DNA of 64,000 bases from Anoplolepis gracilipes (Eukaryota > Arthropoda > Insecta > Hymenoptera > Formicidae): NCBI RefSeq assembly GCF_047496725.1, contig NC_132972.1:7122001-7186000 (forward strand), read 5' to 3'. Each line of letters opens with the position of its first letter. Position 1 is the first letter of the stretch. Below the pieces are notes generated by a model. The model worked only from the letters and a program-made list of their open reading frames with translations. It made no database searches and was not told the DNA's origin. The position numbers were made by a program, and so were the translations under genes. Shown here piece after piece: positions 41,424 to 49,790 of this stretch.

Positions 41424-44400
41424 CAAAGAACTTTAAAATAATAAAATTGATGTATTATTTTAGAAATAGTATTTATTATTGAGAATAAACAACAGAATTT
41501 TAGTTATACAACTTTAATAAAATCTATATTAGATTCGTTTTAACGTTTTACATAATTGTTTATAAAACTGATAAAAATACGGTTCTTCACTTTAATGATA
41601 CAAGTACAATGCAATAGATACCTATAGAAATGCTACATTTTACATATCACAGAATTATACGTACACTGCTCGCTATTCAAATTACATTTATTTAATAAGA
41701 AAAGAAGACGAGACAAGAAAAATAAACGAAAAGCAAAAAAATTAAAAATGATATATTTATAAAATAACTAATTAAGTAATTTAAAAGATGATAACTCATA
41801 TTATATTACTCAATATGATAAATATAAATTTATTTTTTTATAATTATTTTTATAATTTATTTTTTTTATCTTTAACATATATATATTATATTGTATTAGA
41901 ATTAGAAGCACGTTTTAAAAGTAATTATTTTTTATTACTTATTCTTTATTTTTAGACTTTTGTTTACTTCAGTCTCAATAAGTTGAGATTTTCTTTTTGG
42001 TACTTTTTCTCTCAATTTCTCGACTTTGATTCTTTGTTCTTTTTCTTTATTTCTGAGATTTTCTAGATCGACTCGATATCAATTCTTGAAAAACTATTTT
42101 GCTGGTTACAGATTTAGCTGAATCTTTCAATATTGTTTGCATCAATTCAGATTCTTAAGACAAATGTGCTGATCATGTTAATTATAGTGGAAATAGAGGA
42201 AAATCATGAATTTTAGAAGAAAAAAAGCGGAGAGCAATAAAAAAAGAGAAAAAAGAGGAAATAGGAGAAAGAATACGAGCCCTGGTATCCACCTAAATTT
42301 GGCGTGGGTTATACATATTTCCACATTGTAGAAGCGTGATCTCGAAAGTATTGTAGCGACTTACGCGTTTCTTCGAATCAATCAATCGCGTCAATTTTGT
42401 TACCGACGATCGTGTTTAATCACGCGGAATAATCGACGTGTGACGAGTAACGGGGTTGCGCGACGTACGATCTTTGGGAAAATCTGTCGTGTCGCAAAAG
42501 CACGGTAGTCATTACACGGCTCATTGCAGCAGCCTGCGCAATTTCAGAATGCCGTAAGAAACTCAAAGAACTCACCTTAAAATCGATGTAGCCATTCTTA
42601 TCCATGTCGAATGTGCGGAAAACGTGATCGCAGAATTCTTCCGCGTTGCCGGACGGGAAGAACATTTTGTACATGTCGACAAATTTCGCCGGCGTTAACC
42701 TGCCGTTAGGACAGTCTTGCTGTAACATTCAAGGGAACGCAAGATTGTAATTTTCGAGTTATTAGAATTTTTATGAGAGTGCAAAGATTTATTTACATAT
42801 AAAACACACATATAAAAGACTTCCGCCAAAAATAAAATCGTTAAGAATATACGTTTCTCCATGAATTTAGTGTAAGATTTATTAAACATAAAAATATATT
42901 AATTCCGTCTCTCGCAGTAAAAATATTCATAGCTAAAATTACATCATATATAAATTTAATGATTTGACTAAAATACAGCTTTCACTCTCCCGGAGAATCG
43001 ATCGGGAAACACTCGTCTGCCTTGTCGGGGTTGAAAAAGAAATTTTTTTTTTAAATTGCATCCTTTTGCTTAGATTTCTTTTTGTGTAAAAATTATTGGC
43101 CTTAATGTAGTGTTGTTTAACTCGACATTTTTAAAACGAGCAAGCAAATGAATGCAGTACCGTCCTCACGATATTTCTCAATCTTCCGCAATCGCGTTTC
43201 TCTACTTAAGATCGATACGCGTTGGCGGTAATCGGTCTCTGTTTATTTCAAAGTTGTGCGCGATTCATCGCGTGAAATGGCTTAACTGCAACGCGACGGG
43301 GTTGCGGAATGTCCACTAATGGCTTCGCTTAGTTTAATTAATTAGACACCATGCTGTATTCTGCCTCACGTCCATTTAAATTGTCTAAGAAGGTACATGC
43401 GCAACTTTTCCGCGGCATTGGCAGCTTCCGCGAGAACGTGACGTTTTATTCACTCGCGTTTGCAGTTCGTGTGAGTTAGAACCTCGCCAAGCTTTGTAAT
43501 CAAGATTGATTTATCTCACAGAGATACTTCCCTAAAATCCTATTCATGATACGAGACTTTCTAATATATTTTCTATAAAAGTATAATACTTGATGTTACC
43601 AGTATTTGAAAGTTATAATCAATTCTTGACTTTAAACTTTTACAAGATTTTATTGTGCGACATAACATGTCTAAAAAAATGTCATGCATATGTAATGAAA
43701 TTTCGATAATTTGTATAAGTTGCAATGATGTAATATACTGTTGAATTAGTTGTTATCTTATAAGTTACTTTTCCAAAACACATTTTATAACAAATTTCCA
43801 GCTCTGTAAACACACAATTATTATGTACGTGTGATAATGTACGTTAAAGAGATAATGATCTAATTAAATCTAACAATGTCATCAAATCTATCATATATTA
43901 TACGGCATGCTTAAATTTATTATTTAAATATGAATATTTAGAACAGATTATATATAACGTTCACTGCGGAAATGTGGCTGAACAAGTCACGTTCGCATAG
44001 AACGAGCCATCTGATGAATAAATTAATAATTGCCGTATAGAATACATAAATAAGTACCGTGAAATTAGATTTCGAAATCATTTCACACGATCGACTCTCG
44101 GTGCACAATACATTGTATCATAATGTATTAATGATGTAACATCAATTATTAATCACATATTACACGCGAATCAGACTTTAATTATTAATAACAATAGAAG
44201 GCACTGTAAAAAAATCTGTAATTAATACGGATAAATACAGTCAAACAAAAGTAACGAAAAAGTAAAAAAAAAAAAAAAAAAAAAAAATAAAAATAATCTC
44301 CATAAAAATAAAAAAAAATGTAAAGCTCAAATTTATTACGTTTTTTCATTATGATCGAGTTTCATAAAGGAAGTCTCATAAGGCAATCTATCGCAAAACG

Positions 44401-45897
44401 TGTTAAGAATACCTCTAAAAATACTGTCGCATTTAAACTGAACTTTAAGGTTTCGTGACTGACGGAATGAGCTACGGACGGATAAATTTACCGGTCATGA
44501 TTTACCGCAAAGATTCTGATTTATGAAGTTTCATAACCGTTTCTAGTTCGTATTACCACTACTCAGCTTCTTTATGAGGGAAAATTTCCTAAAGGATCGT
44601 TTTTCGCGTCTGGCTGCGCATGCTCATGAAATATCACAGTCTGTTTAATGTGGCATAATTGCAGATACGAGTGGAGCTGCTTTATTTACTCCAACTATCA
44701 TGTATTACGGATGCAATATTCATTAATGCACTCGTGTAGATTTTATTTACATCTGCTTTTATAAATCTCTTAACTTAATAAATTTCTATTTATCTTGATT
44801 TTAATAAAGGCAAATATAACCCGTTATTAAATATAATTAATGACAATCATTATCCTCTTTTAATAGAAATTATAATATAACCTAAGATATTCTCGTTTGT
44901 TTATATATTTAGAGAATCTATAAACATAAATTTACATTTTTCCCTCCATGAGATTTATAAATATAGATTAATACTAATTTTTTTATAGTTGTATATATAT
45001 AATTCTTTTTAAATATAATATGTCTTCGACTTTAATAAAGCTTTACAAGTTGATTTTTAAATTTCTGTAATAAATAAACTATAAAACAAATTTATTTTTG
45101 TTTTCAATACTTTATCTTTACACATGATAAATGTTAAAAAAATGCCAATCTCTATAATAAAAAGTAAAATAGATTACAAGAGAAAATAAAAAGATTGATA
45201 AAAATATACAATTACAAATTATTTAAAAAGTGTATACATTAATAATAAATAATAAAATATTAAAAATTGTCCGCCAACATATGATGAATTATTTATTCGT
45301 CGTATTTTAAAATATAATTCCGCGTCAACAAAAAATTATAATTGTGTTTAATAAACGCCACTTACTATGTTCATATTTCATTACCGTTATTACCGCAGAC
45401 AAACAATAGAAGTACTAATAACGTAGTATTCTAACAATAAGTCATACAAATAAAAGTAAGTTAAATGTTGTCAACAAAAGATAGAAATCATTCTTTGTAT
45501 TATATATTAAAACTACATGTCATATAAAGAATTTTTTTATAATTAAATTAAACACGTGCTTAATGCCTTTTATTATCATTGTCAGAATAACAATGTTATA
45601 TAAACAGTTATATATTGTAAAATATGTACCTATAATGATTATAATAATATCAATAATAATATATTGAATTTATTATGAAACACAAAATCAAAATACGAAA
45701 TAAAAAAACTGATTGTATTTTTAACGAAGTATTTGATTTAATTCCCCACACCAACACACAAATATCTCATAACGATCAATACTCACTTTAAAACCTTTGT
45801 ACCATTCCTTTATAGTGGCTTCATCGTATCGCGTATGCGACTTGAGGAAGTCCATATCTTCCTTGCTCAACTTGTCTTTGCTCCCAAAACAACCCAT
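28042..45897 (-). CDS. Neuronal calcium sensor, neurocalcin/hippocalcin-like (CG7646-type), 4 coding exons, 186 aa
   Basis: Join 45897-45787, 42719-42576, 32897-32769 and 28218-28042 on the minus strand; 561 nt including TAA. The product starts MGCFGS, so Gly2 can be myristoylated and Cys3 could be palmitoylated. EF1 is degenerate (Cys40-Pro-Asn-Gly43). EF2 (Asp75-Glu86), EF3 (Asp111-Glu122) and EF4 (Asp158-Glu169) are canonical. It belongs to the recoverin/neurocalcin family and closely matches the insect protein I recall as Drosophila CG7646, whose gene neighbours Nca. It is expected to be a membrane-linked neuronal Ca2+ sensor; its partner is not known to me. Introns are long (3067, 9678 and 4550 bp), unlike the compact neighbour. 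The full length matches the family and no residue needed for Ca2+ binding is missing. Confidence 0.96.
28219..32768 (-). other. Intron 3 of the second sensor gene
   Basis: This 4550-bp intron is AT-rich and contains the TTAA element at 28613-29269. More CpG-rich, complex DNA lies around 29.7-29.85, 30.72-30.98 and 32.05-32.3 kb, which could be regulatory. A 13-bp inverted repeat pair (29600-29612 and 31454-31466) might mark the ends of another worn element. I see no nested coding gene here. Confidence 0.6.
28613..29269. mobile_element. TTAA-type non-autonomous DNA transposon (657 bp) in intron 3
   Basis: The left end CCCTTTGAGTCAC and right end GTGACTCAAAGGG form perfect 13-bp terminal inverted repeats. 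The right flank is TTAA (29270-29273); the left flank TTCA (28609-28612) is one base from TTAA. Inside, partial inverted words around GGATCC and GCGGAAG/TGGCAG (about 28720-28770) and an AT-rich remainder are seen, with no coding frame. Terminal CCCTTT and the TTAA site suggest the same broad group as the elements at 3782 and 11793. Confidence 0.75.
32769..32897 (-). CDS. Second sensor gene, coding exon 3 (residues 86-128, EF3)
   Basis: The acceptor ...TTTTGTTACAG precedes 32897 and the donor GTATTG follows 32769 (phase 0). It starts Glu-Phe-Leu-Leu-Ala-Ile-Asp, contains the EF3 loop Asp111-Glu122 and ends Lys-Ile-Val-Gln128. The exit point aligns exactly with neurocalcin Ile-Val-Thr126. Confidence 0.95.
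33560..35033 (+). CDS. Possible nested small gene, 3 exons, ~110 aa, unknown function
   Basis: The model joins 33560-33745, 34742-34815 and 34961-35033 on the plus strand, inside an intron of the opposite-strand sensor gene. Exon 1 has ATG in a good context (cacaATGG) after an in-frame TGA 12 nt upstream. It encodes 62 residues ending Glu-Tyr-Asn-Gly-Arg-Trp-Lys at donor GTGAGA. Exon 2 follows a CAGGCAG acceptor and reads [10 protein letters not shown] in frame. Exon 3 follows TATATTTCAG and ends at TGA. The phases (0, then 2) fit throughout. Exon 1 is GC-balanced, unlike the intron. Weak points are the exon 2 donor (GTTAGC) and the absence of any family I recognise. The N-terminus (hydrophobic, Arg19, Ser-rich) could be a mitochondrial targeting peptide, which is a guess. 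It could also be a chance assembly. Confidence 0.28.
41255..42284. mobile_element. hAT-like non-autonomous DNA transposon (~1.03 kb) in intron 2
   Basis: The left end CAGGGCTCGTACTCT and the right end, read inward, CAGGGCTCGTATTCT are terminal inverted repeats of about 15 bp with one mismatch. Identical GTATCC flanks (41249-41254 and 42285-42290) look like a target-site duplication. The CAGGG terminus is typical of hAT elements, but these usually duplicate 8 bp, so 6 bp is unusual. The interior is AT-rich, carries a (CA)n(TA)n tract at 41347-41418 and pyrimidine-rich DNA at 41940-42075, and has no transposase frame. Confidence 0.65.
42576..42719 (-). CDS. Second sensor gene, coding exon 2 (residues 38-85)
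   Basis: The acceptor ...AATGTTACAG precedes 42719 and the donor GTGAGT follows 42576 (phase 0). The exon starts Gln-Asp-Cys-Pro-Asn-Gly and ends Tyr-Ile-Asp-Phe-Lys85. The intron therefore splits the EF2 loop one residue before its final Glu86. Confidence 0.95.
42720..45786 (-). other. Intron 1 of the second sensor gene (3.1 kb)
   Basis: The stretch is mostly AT-rich. A more CpG-rich block lies at about 42.98-43.5 kb and a poly-A run at 44265-44287. No coding gene, RNA gene or transposon end was recognised. Confidence 0.6.
45787..45897 (-). CDS. Second sensor gene, coding exon 1 (residues 1-37)
   Basis: The ATG is at 45897-45895 and the exon ends ...GGT TTT AAA with donor GTGAGT (phase 0). 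It encodes Met-Gly-Cys-Phe-Gly-Ser and the N-terminal helix up to Trp-Tyr-Lys-Gly-Phe-Lys37. The exit point corresponds to the middle of neurocalcin exon 2, so this intron is not shared with the paralog. Confidence 0.95.
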
Positions 45898-45905
45898 TTT
45901 GATAC
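45898..45905 (-). other. Very short leader of the ATG exon, with upstream acceptor
   Basis: On the minus strand ...TTTTTTATTAATTGTAG ends right before 45905, leaving only eight nucleotides (GTATCAAA) before the ATG. This acceptor implies at least one untranslated exon further right. Its location is not established. Confidence 0.5.
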
Positions 45906-46711
45906 CTACAATTAATAAAAAACATTTCGTAAGGACAAACATTCGGTGGCAGAGTAAATAAGTAAAAATATTTTTGCGATTTGCAATAAACAAGATTTAT
46001 TAATTTAGGCAATTAACCTAATTTCTAAAAGTAAAATTTATTTCTTGTCATTTGATTCCACATTTGGAACAATAATATTATGTATTTTTTATTCTTTGAG
46101 ATATATAAAATATCAATGTTAAATTTTTTTCGTCTTAACGAAATGGATTTCATTCCATTAAAGTGATTTTCGCAAGCGTTATAAAAACATGCAACGAGTC
46201 TTACATTAGTCAATCAGTCAGTCATCGCGTGCAGAGCATATTAATGTCGGAGAATTTATGTCAGTGACGTTGAACAAGTCATAAATCCGCAAAATAAGTT
46301 AGGTACCTAGTTAAATGTTTTCTACTTTCTTAATCTTTTATCTCACTCTCTATTCTATATTTAATAGAGAAAACGTACGCATACTTCATTCCAATAGCAA
46401 TCAATCTTTTCACGAGATTCTATGAAACACGTATTTCGATTCATATTAAATACAGTAATTTTTACAAGCAATATTTTTTTAGCAACTTTAATATTTAGTA
46501 CGTTAAAATATAATTCGTCAAATTATTAGTATAATAATAAAGTTGATATCGTAAAGATTTTTCAAAATTAATATTTCTAAGACACTGTCAATAAATATAA
46601 ATGTTTATTGTACATAAAAGTATTTTAAGTACTTTAATTTTACGTGTTATCAATTTTTACTATTTTTTATATATTATTAATAATATTTGTCGTTATAATT
46701 GCATATGAAAT

Positions 46712-46830
46712 CGCATATACATATACATTTCAAAAATGATAAAAAAAAACACACAGGATTGTCATTCAATAACTTTCAAAATTAAAATTAAAAATCTCCT
46801 CTGTATTATATATAAGTGTCTAAAAATCAT
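46712..46830 (+). repeat. Diverged direct repeat, copy A (copy B at 47638-47740)
   Basis: Both copies share, in the same order, CGCATATAC, an ACATTTC word, TTCAATAACT, TCAAAATTAAAATTA, a CTCYTCTGTA word and a GTCTAAAAAT word. They are about 0.93 kb apart and differ by substitutions and small indels. This looks like an old duplication or two copies of an unrecognised dispersed repeat. Confidence 0.6.
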
Positions 46831-47180
46831 TATATTATTAATAGTATTTATAGTTGTAATTTCGTACGAAATCTGTACATAAAAAATTATTTAAAAAAAT
46901 TCTATTTTATTACAGCATTAAATAATAAACAACAAAAATCAATTAACAATTAATACATTAAGAATTTGACTATAACGAGTAAACTATAGTAAGAAAATGA
47001 TTAGAATTCTAAAGTTGTATTTCTCTTGTAAATTCTCTATGTAATGAATTCTATGTTTCTGACGAGAATTAATGAGAAAACGTCTTGTTTACTGAAAAAA
47101 TATTACTTGCGTTAATTACCTCACTTGCGTTTCGCTCGCAAAGGAAATTTAACGCAAGGAAATTTGCACGCATTAATCTT

Positions 47181-47226
47181 TCCTAGAGAAGAAACAGAAT
47201 TTTTCCTAGAGGAGAAACAGAATTTT
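47181..47226 (+). repeat. Tandem duplication of a 23-bp unit
   Basis: TCCTAGAGAAGAAACAGAAT is followed 23 bp later by TCCTAGAGGAGAAACAGAAT, one base different. Just upstream (about 47137-47157) a shorter near-duplication of GCAAGGAAATTT also occurs. Confidence 0.85.
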
Positions 47227-47503
47227 TCATTGCAAAATAGACTTTTATTTTTTTACGGAAAAAAGAAACCGGGCATTAAAACTCCATTTTTGTTCATAAT
47301 ACGCTACTAAAACGAATATAGTAGAGGCTAGTAGATTTCTTGCATAAGATTTCATGAAAATGCATATAATTGATGCTTCGTGCAACAATCTTGTAAGGCG
47401 ACATGAAACCAAGCGATCTTGATAACAGCCACACGGAAGTTCTCGTTATGTGGTAAGAAGCCGTACGCAATTTTCGTGATGTCATATATTGAGACACGCA
47501 CGC

Positions 47504-47538
47504 ATGCACGCAATGCACGCAATGCATGCAACGCACGC
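47504..47538 (+). repeat. 9-bp minisatellite (ATGCACGCA)n
   Basis: About four units: two perfect ATGCACGCA copies, then ATGCATGCA, then a partial ACGCACGC. On the minus strand it translates into a Cys-His-Val-like repeat that should not be mistaken for a metal-binding protein. Confidence 0.85.
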
Positions 47539-48013
47539 TCATCGATTGCATCCTAGGTCCCGAAACTCGATGTCGCTATAACCGGCAGGATATCAAAACC
47601 GAGCGCGTGATCGGAATGACAATGACGTACGTTATACGCATATACACGCACATTTCGAGAAGAATAAACAGAATGTCTTTCAATAACTCTCAAAATTAAA
47701 ATTAATCTCTTCTGTACCATAAAAGCGTCTAAAAATATTTTATCTAAAATTTTATTTAATACACTTGACTGTAATAATGAGTAATTTATTTCACAATAAT
47801 ATTTCAATATTAATATTTTCTTACCTATTCGGCAGTTATGTAACAGAACTATTTGTAAAATATATCTTATGAAAACACTTTCATTAATTAGATTAGCGGT
47901 TTCTTCATAATATTTATCATTTTTTTCTTGTTTCTATAAATTATTATATTTCTCTATACATTTATTTTTTCTCTAAATAATTATATATTTTTTTTCATTT
48001 TATTTGTTAAATA

Positions 48014-48399
48014 CTCTGGGAAAAAAAACACGATTACAATCCACTTTGGGGGCCTACAATTAGTAATCAAATTATTTGAATTGCTCGTAACTAAATTTTG
48101 CAATTAGCTATTCTATTTATTTCAAAGATTTTTTTAAATTATATTAGTCAATTCTCTCAGTTAGTTCCGTCGATATTCAGTTAAAGATAATTTTTACTTA
48201 AAGGAAACTAATTAAAATGTTAAGTTGCTTAACTACAAAAAAAACAGTCAAAATTTCTCCCAAAGTAATTGCAATTTTTAGTTACGCGGAATTAAGGATA
48301 GATTATTTACGTAAAATTAGGGTTACGAGCAATCCAAATAATTTGATTACTAATCGTGAGCCCCAAAGTGGGTTCTAACCGTGTTTTTTTTTCCTAGAG
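48014..48399. mobile_element. TA-flanked MITE with ~90-bp terminal inverted repeats (386 bp)
   Basis: TA dinucleotides flank the element (48012-48013 and 48400-48401). The left arm begins CTCTGGGAAAAAAAACACG and the right arm, read inward, CTCTAGGAAAAAAAAACACG. Pairing continues with few mismatches through CCACTTTGGGG, ATTAGTAATCAAATTATTTG and ATTGCTCGTAAC, about 85-90 bp per arm. There is no coding frame. The TA target site and long arms suggest a Tc1/mariner-type MITE. Confidence 0.85.
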
Positions 48400-48401
48400 T
48401 A

Positions 48402-49199
48402 GTATTTATTCTATAAATAATAATAAAACTCTCTCTCAATTTATTTACTTCTCTCTTTAATTTTCTAGTTCTAATATAATTTCATGTTTTTGTTCTTATT
48501 TTCTGATGTTAAGCAAAGGAAATTTGACTTTAGTGTCAAAGGAAGGAAAACGTGTCGCTTACTGAGAGGGATTCAATATCATAATGTAAGAGTTACCCTT
48601 TGTGGGTAGTTTCGGTCCATCTTCGACAAAGAGATTTATAATTAAACGCGACTAAAATTACGCAAACGACTAGCAAATAATTTTAGCCATATATCTAATT
48701 ATAAATCTGAAGCTAAGTGAAAAATAACTCTAAACGAGGTCAAAAGCATATAGATATCTGATATCACGATGATTCACATAAAATAATATCACGTTATTTA
48801 TCACGGTAGAGAAAATGAAGCGACTATTGAATTTTCGATAAAAGGAGCACAAATATAAAAATTATAAAGATCAATACGCTCTTGTGTGTCTAAAAGTGTA
48901 TGAGTAAAATGTTTAACTCTTCCATCGTGTAAAGATCTTCAAAAGCATAATATCTATATGCACGGAGCATTTTATCACTGTCGGATAACTCGATGCGAAT
49001 GCAAATACTACAGAGAAATGAAGAACGCTTTAATGTCAAGGTTCAATATGCAATGAGTTATTTAACATGGATAATTTAAGGTCTCTTGATGAATTAATTC
49101 CAAGAATGTACCATACAAATAGATAACAAGGCATTTGGCAATTTCGATCCTCTTTGTAACGCCCACGAATATCTTGTCTGTTGGAATTAGTCGCGCTGA
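48402..49199. other. AT-rich gene-free stretch
   Basis: Nothing beyond AT-rich DNA and short chance frames is seen here. Confidence 0.5.
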
Positions 49200-49790
49200 C
49201 ATTGAACGTCACGAATAATGTCGTAATGAACGATAGTATGCAGTTGGAATTTTAAGGGACACACCGGAGTGGAATAAGCGCGTCGGATCGTTGACGGAGG
49301 AAGAAAACGGCCTCGCTCGTGACTGGCTTGAGAACGACACTTGGTCGAACGAACGCTTTAATGGTTCCCCAGTCCCCTGTCGCCTTTTATTCTGTAACCT
49401 AATCGCGAGACGCTTCTGTGACGTCGTTACGAGTCGAAACGCAAAACACGTAAACGTAATTAACGTCCCCTTTCCTCTTCAGACGTTGCGGCGGCGCCGT
49501 CGAAACGTCGATGAAGTCGCGCCTGGCTATTTACGAGATTAAGCGCGCGGATGAAGATTAACGGAGGGGCCGTCACGAGAAACATCGTCCGTGTGTTCGT
49601 GTCCGAGTTTTCGGGGGAGATCGTTGATTATTCTAGGCGGCGAACTACCACTCGAGTTAATGCACCGTGGTCGACGCTCGCGGCCCTACATTTTGCCGGA
49701 GAAGACTTTAAAGTTCTCGCTTGCGAAGAAATTGTATACCCGAAGCTGCGGTCGCTGTTCCCTCAAGTGAACGCTTGAAACTGTTACTAA
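49200..49790. other. CpG-rich patch with two adjacent short open frames
   Basis: This is the most CpG-rich block right of the second sensor gene. Two plus-strand frames (49291-49542, 83 codons; 49551-49778, 75 codons) lie in different phases, with an acceptor-like CCTTTCCTCTTCAG at about 49472-49485 between their starts. Neither product is recognised, and high CpG reduces stop codons by chance. It lies 3.3 kb upstream of the sensor ATG on the side where a promoter or untranslated exon is expected, which I consider the more likely role. Confidence 0.35.

Larger units (their letters stand above)
32898..42575 (-). other. Intron 2 of the second sensor gene (9.7 kb)
   Basis: This is the largest intron in the window. 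It is AT-rich over most of its length, with more balanced segments at 33.4-34.1 kb (nested gene candidate on the plus strand), 38.7-39.4 kb and 40.4-41.1 kb. A (TG)n tract lies at 37065-37089 and poly-A at 37131-37155. A hAT-like element occupies 41255-42284. The balanced segments are candidates for intronic enhancers. Confidence 0.6.
45906..48013. other. Upstream of the second sensor gene: AT-rich with short repeats
   Basis: There is no coding gene. The stretch contains a diverged direct duplication (46712-46830 and 47638-47740) and two minisatellite-like tandem repeats (47181-47226 and 47504-47538), described separately. Confidence 0.55.

Noticed and set aside
42420..42728. Minus-strand frame reading past the end of exon 2 to residue ~102
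   Set aside because: The sequence leaves the family right at a GTGAGT donor, so the extra residues are intron read-through.
44811..44850. Similarity of CCCGTTATTAAATATAATTA to CCTGTTATTAAATATAATCA near 53881
   Set aside because: The match is short and AT-rich, without extension on either side.
47294..47551. Minus-strand frame with repeated Cys-His-Val
   Set aside because: It comes from the 9-bp minisatellite and is not a metal-binding protein.
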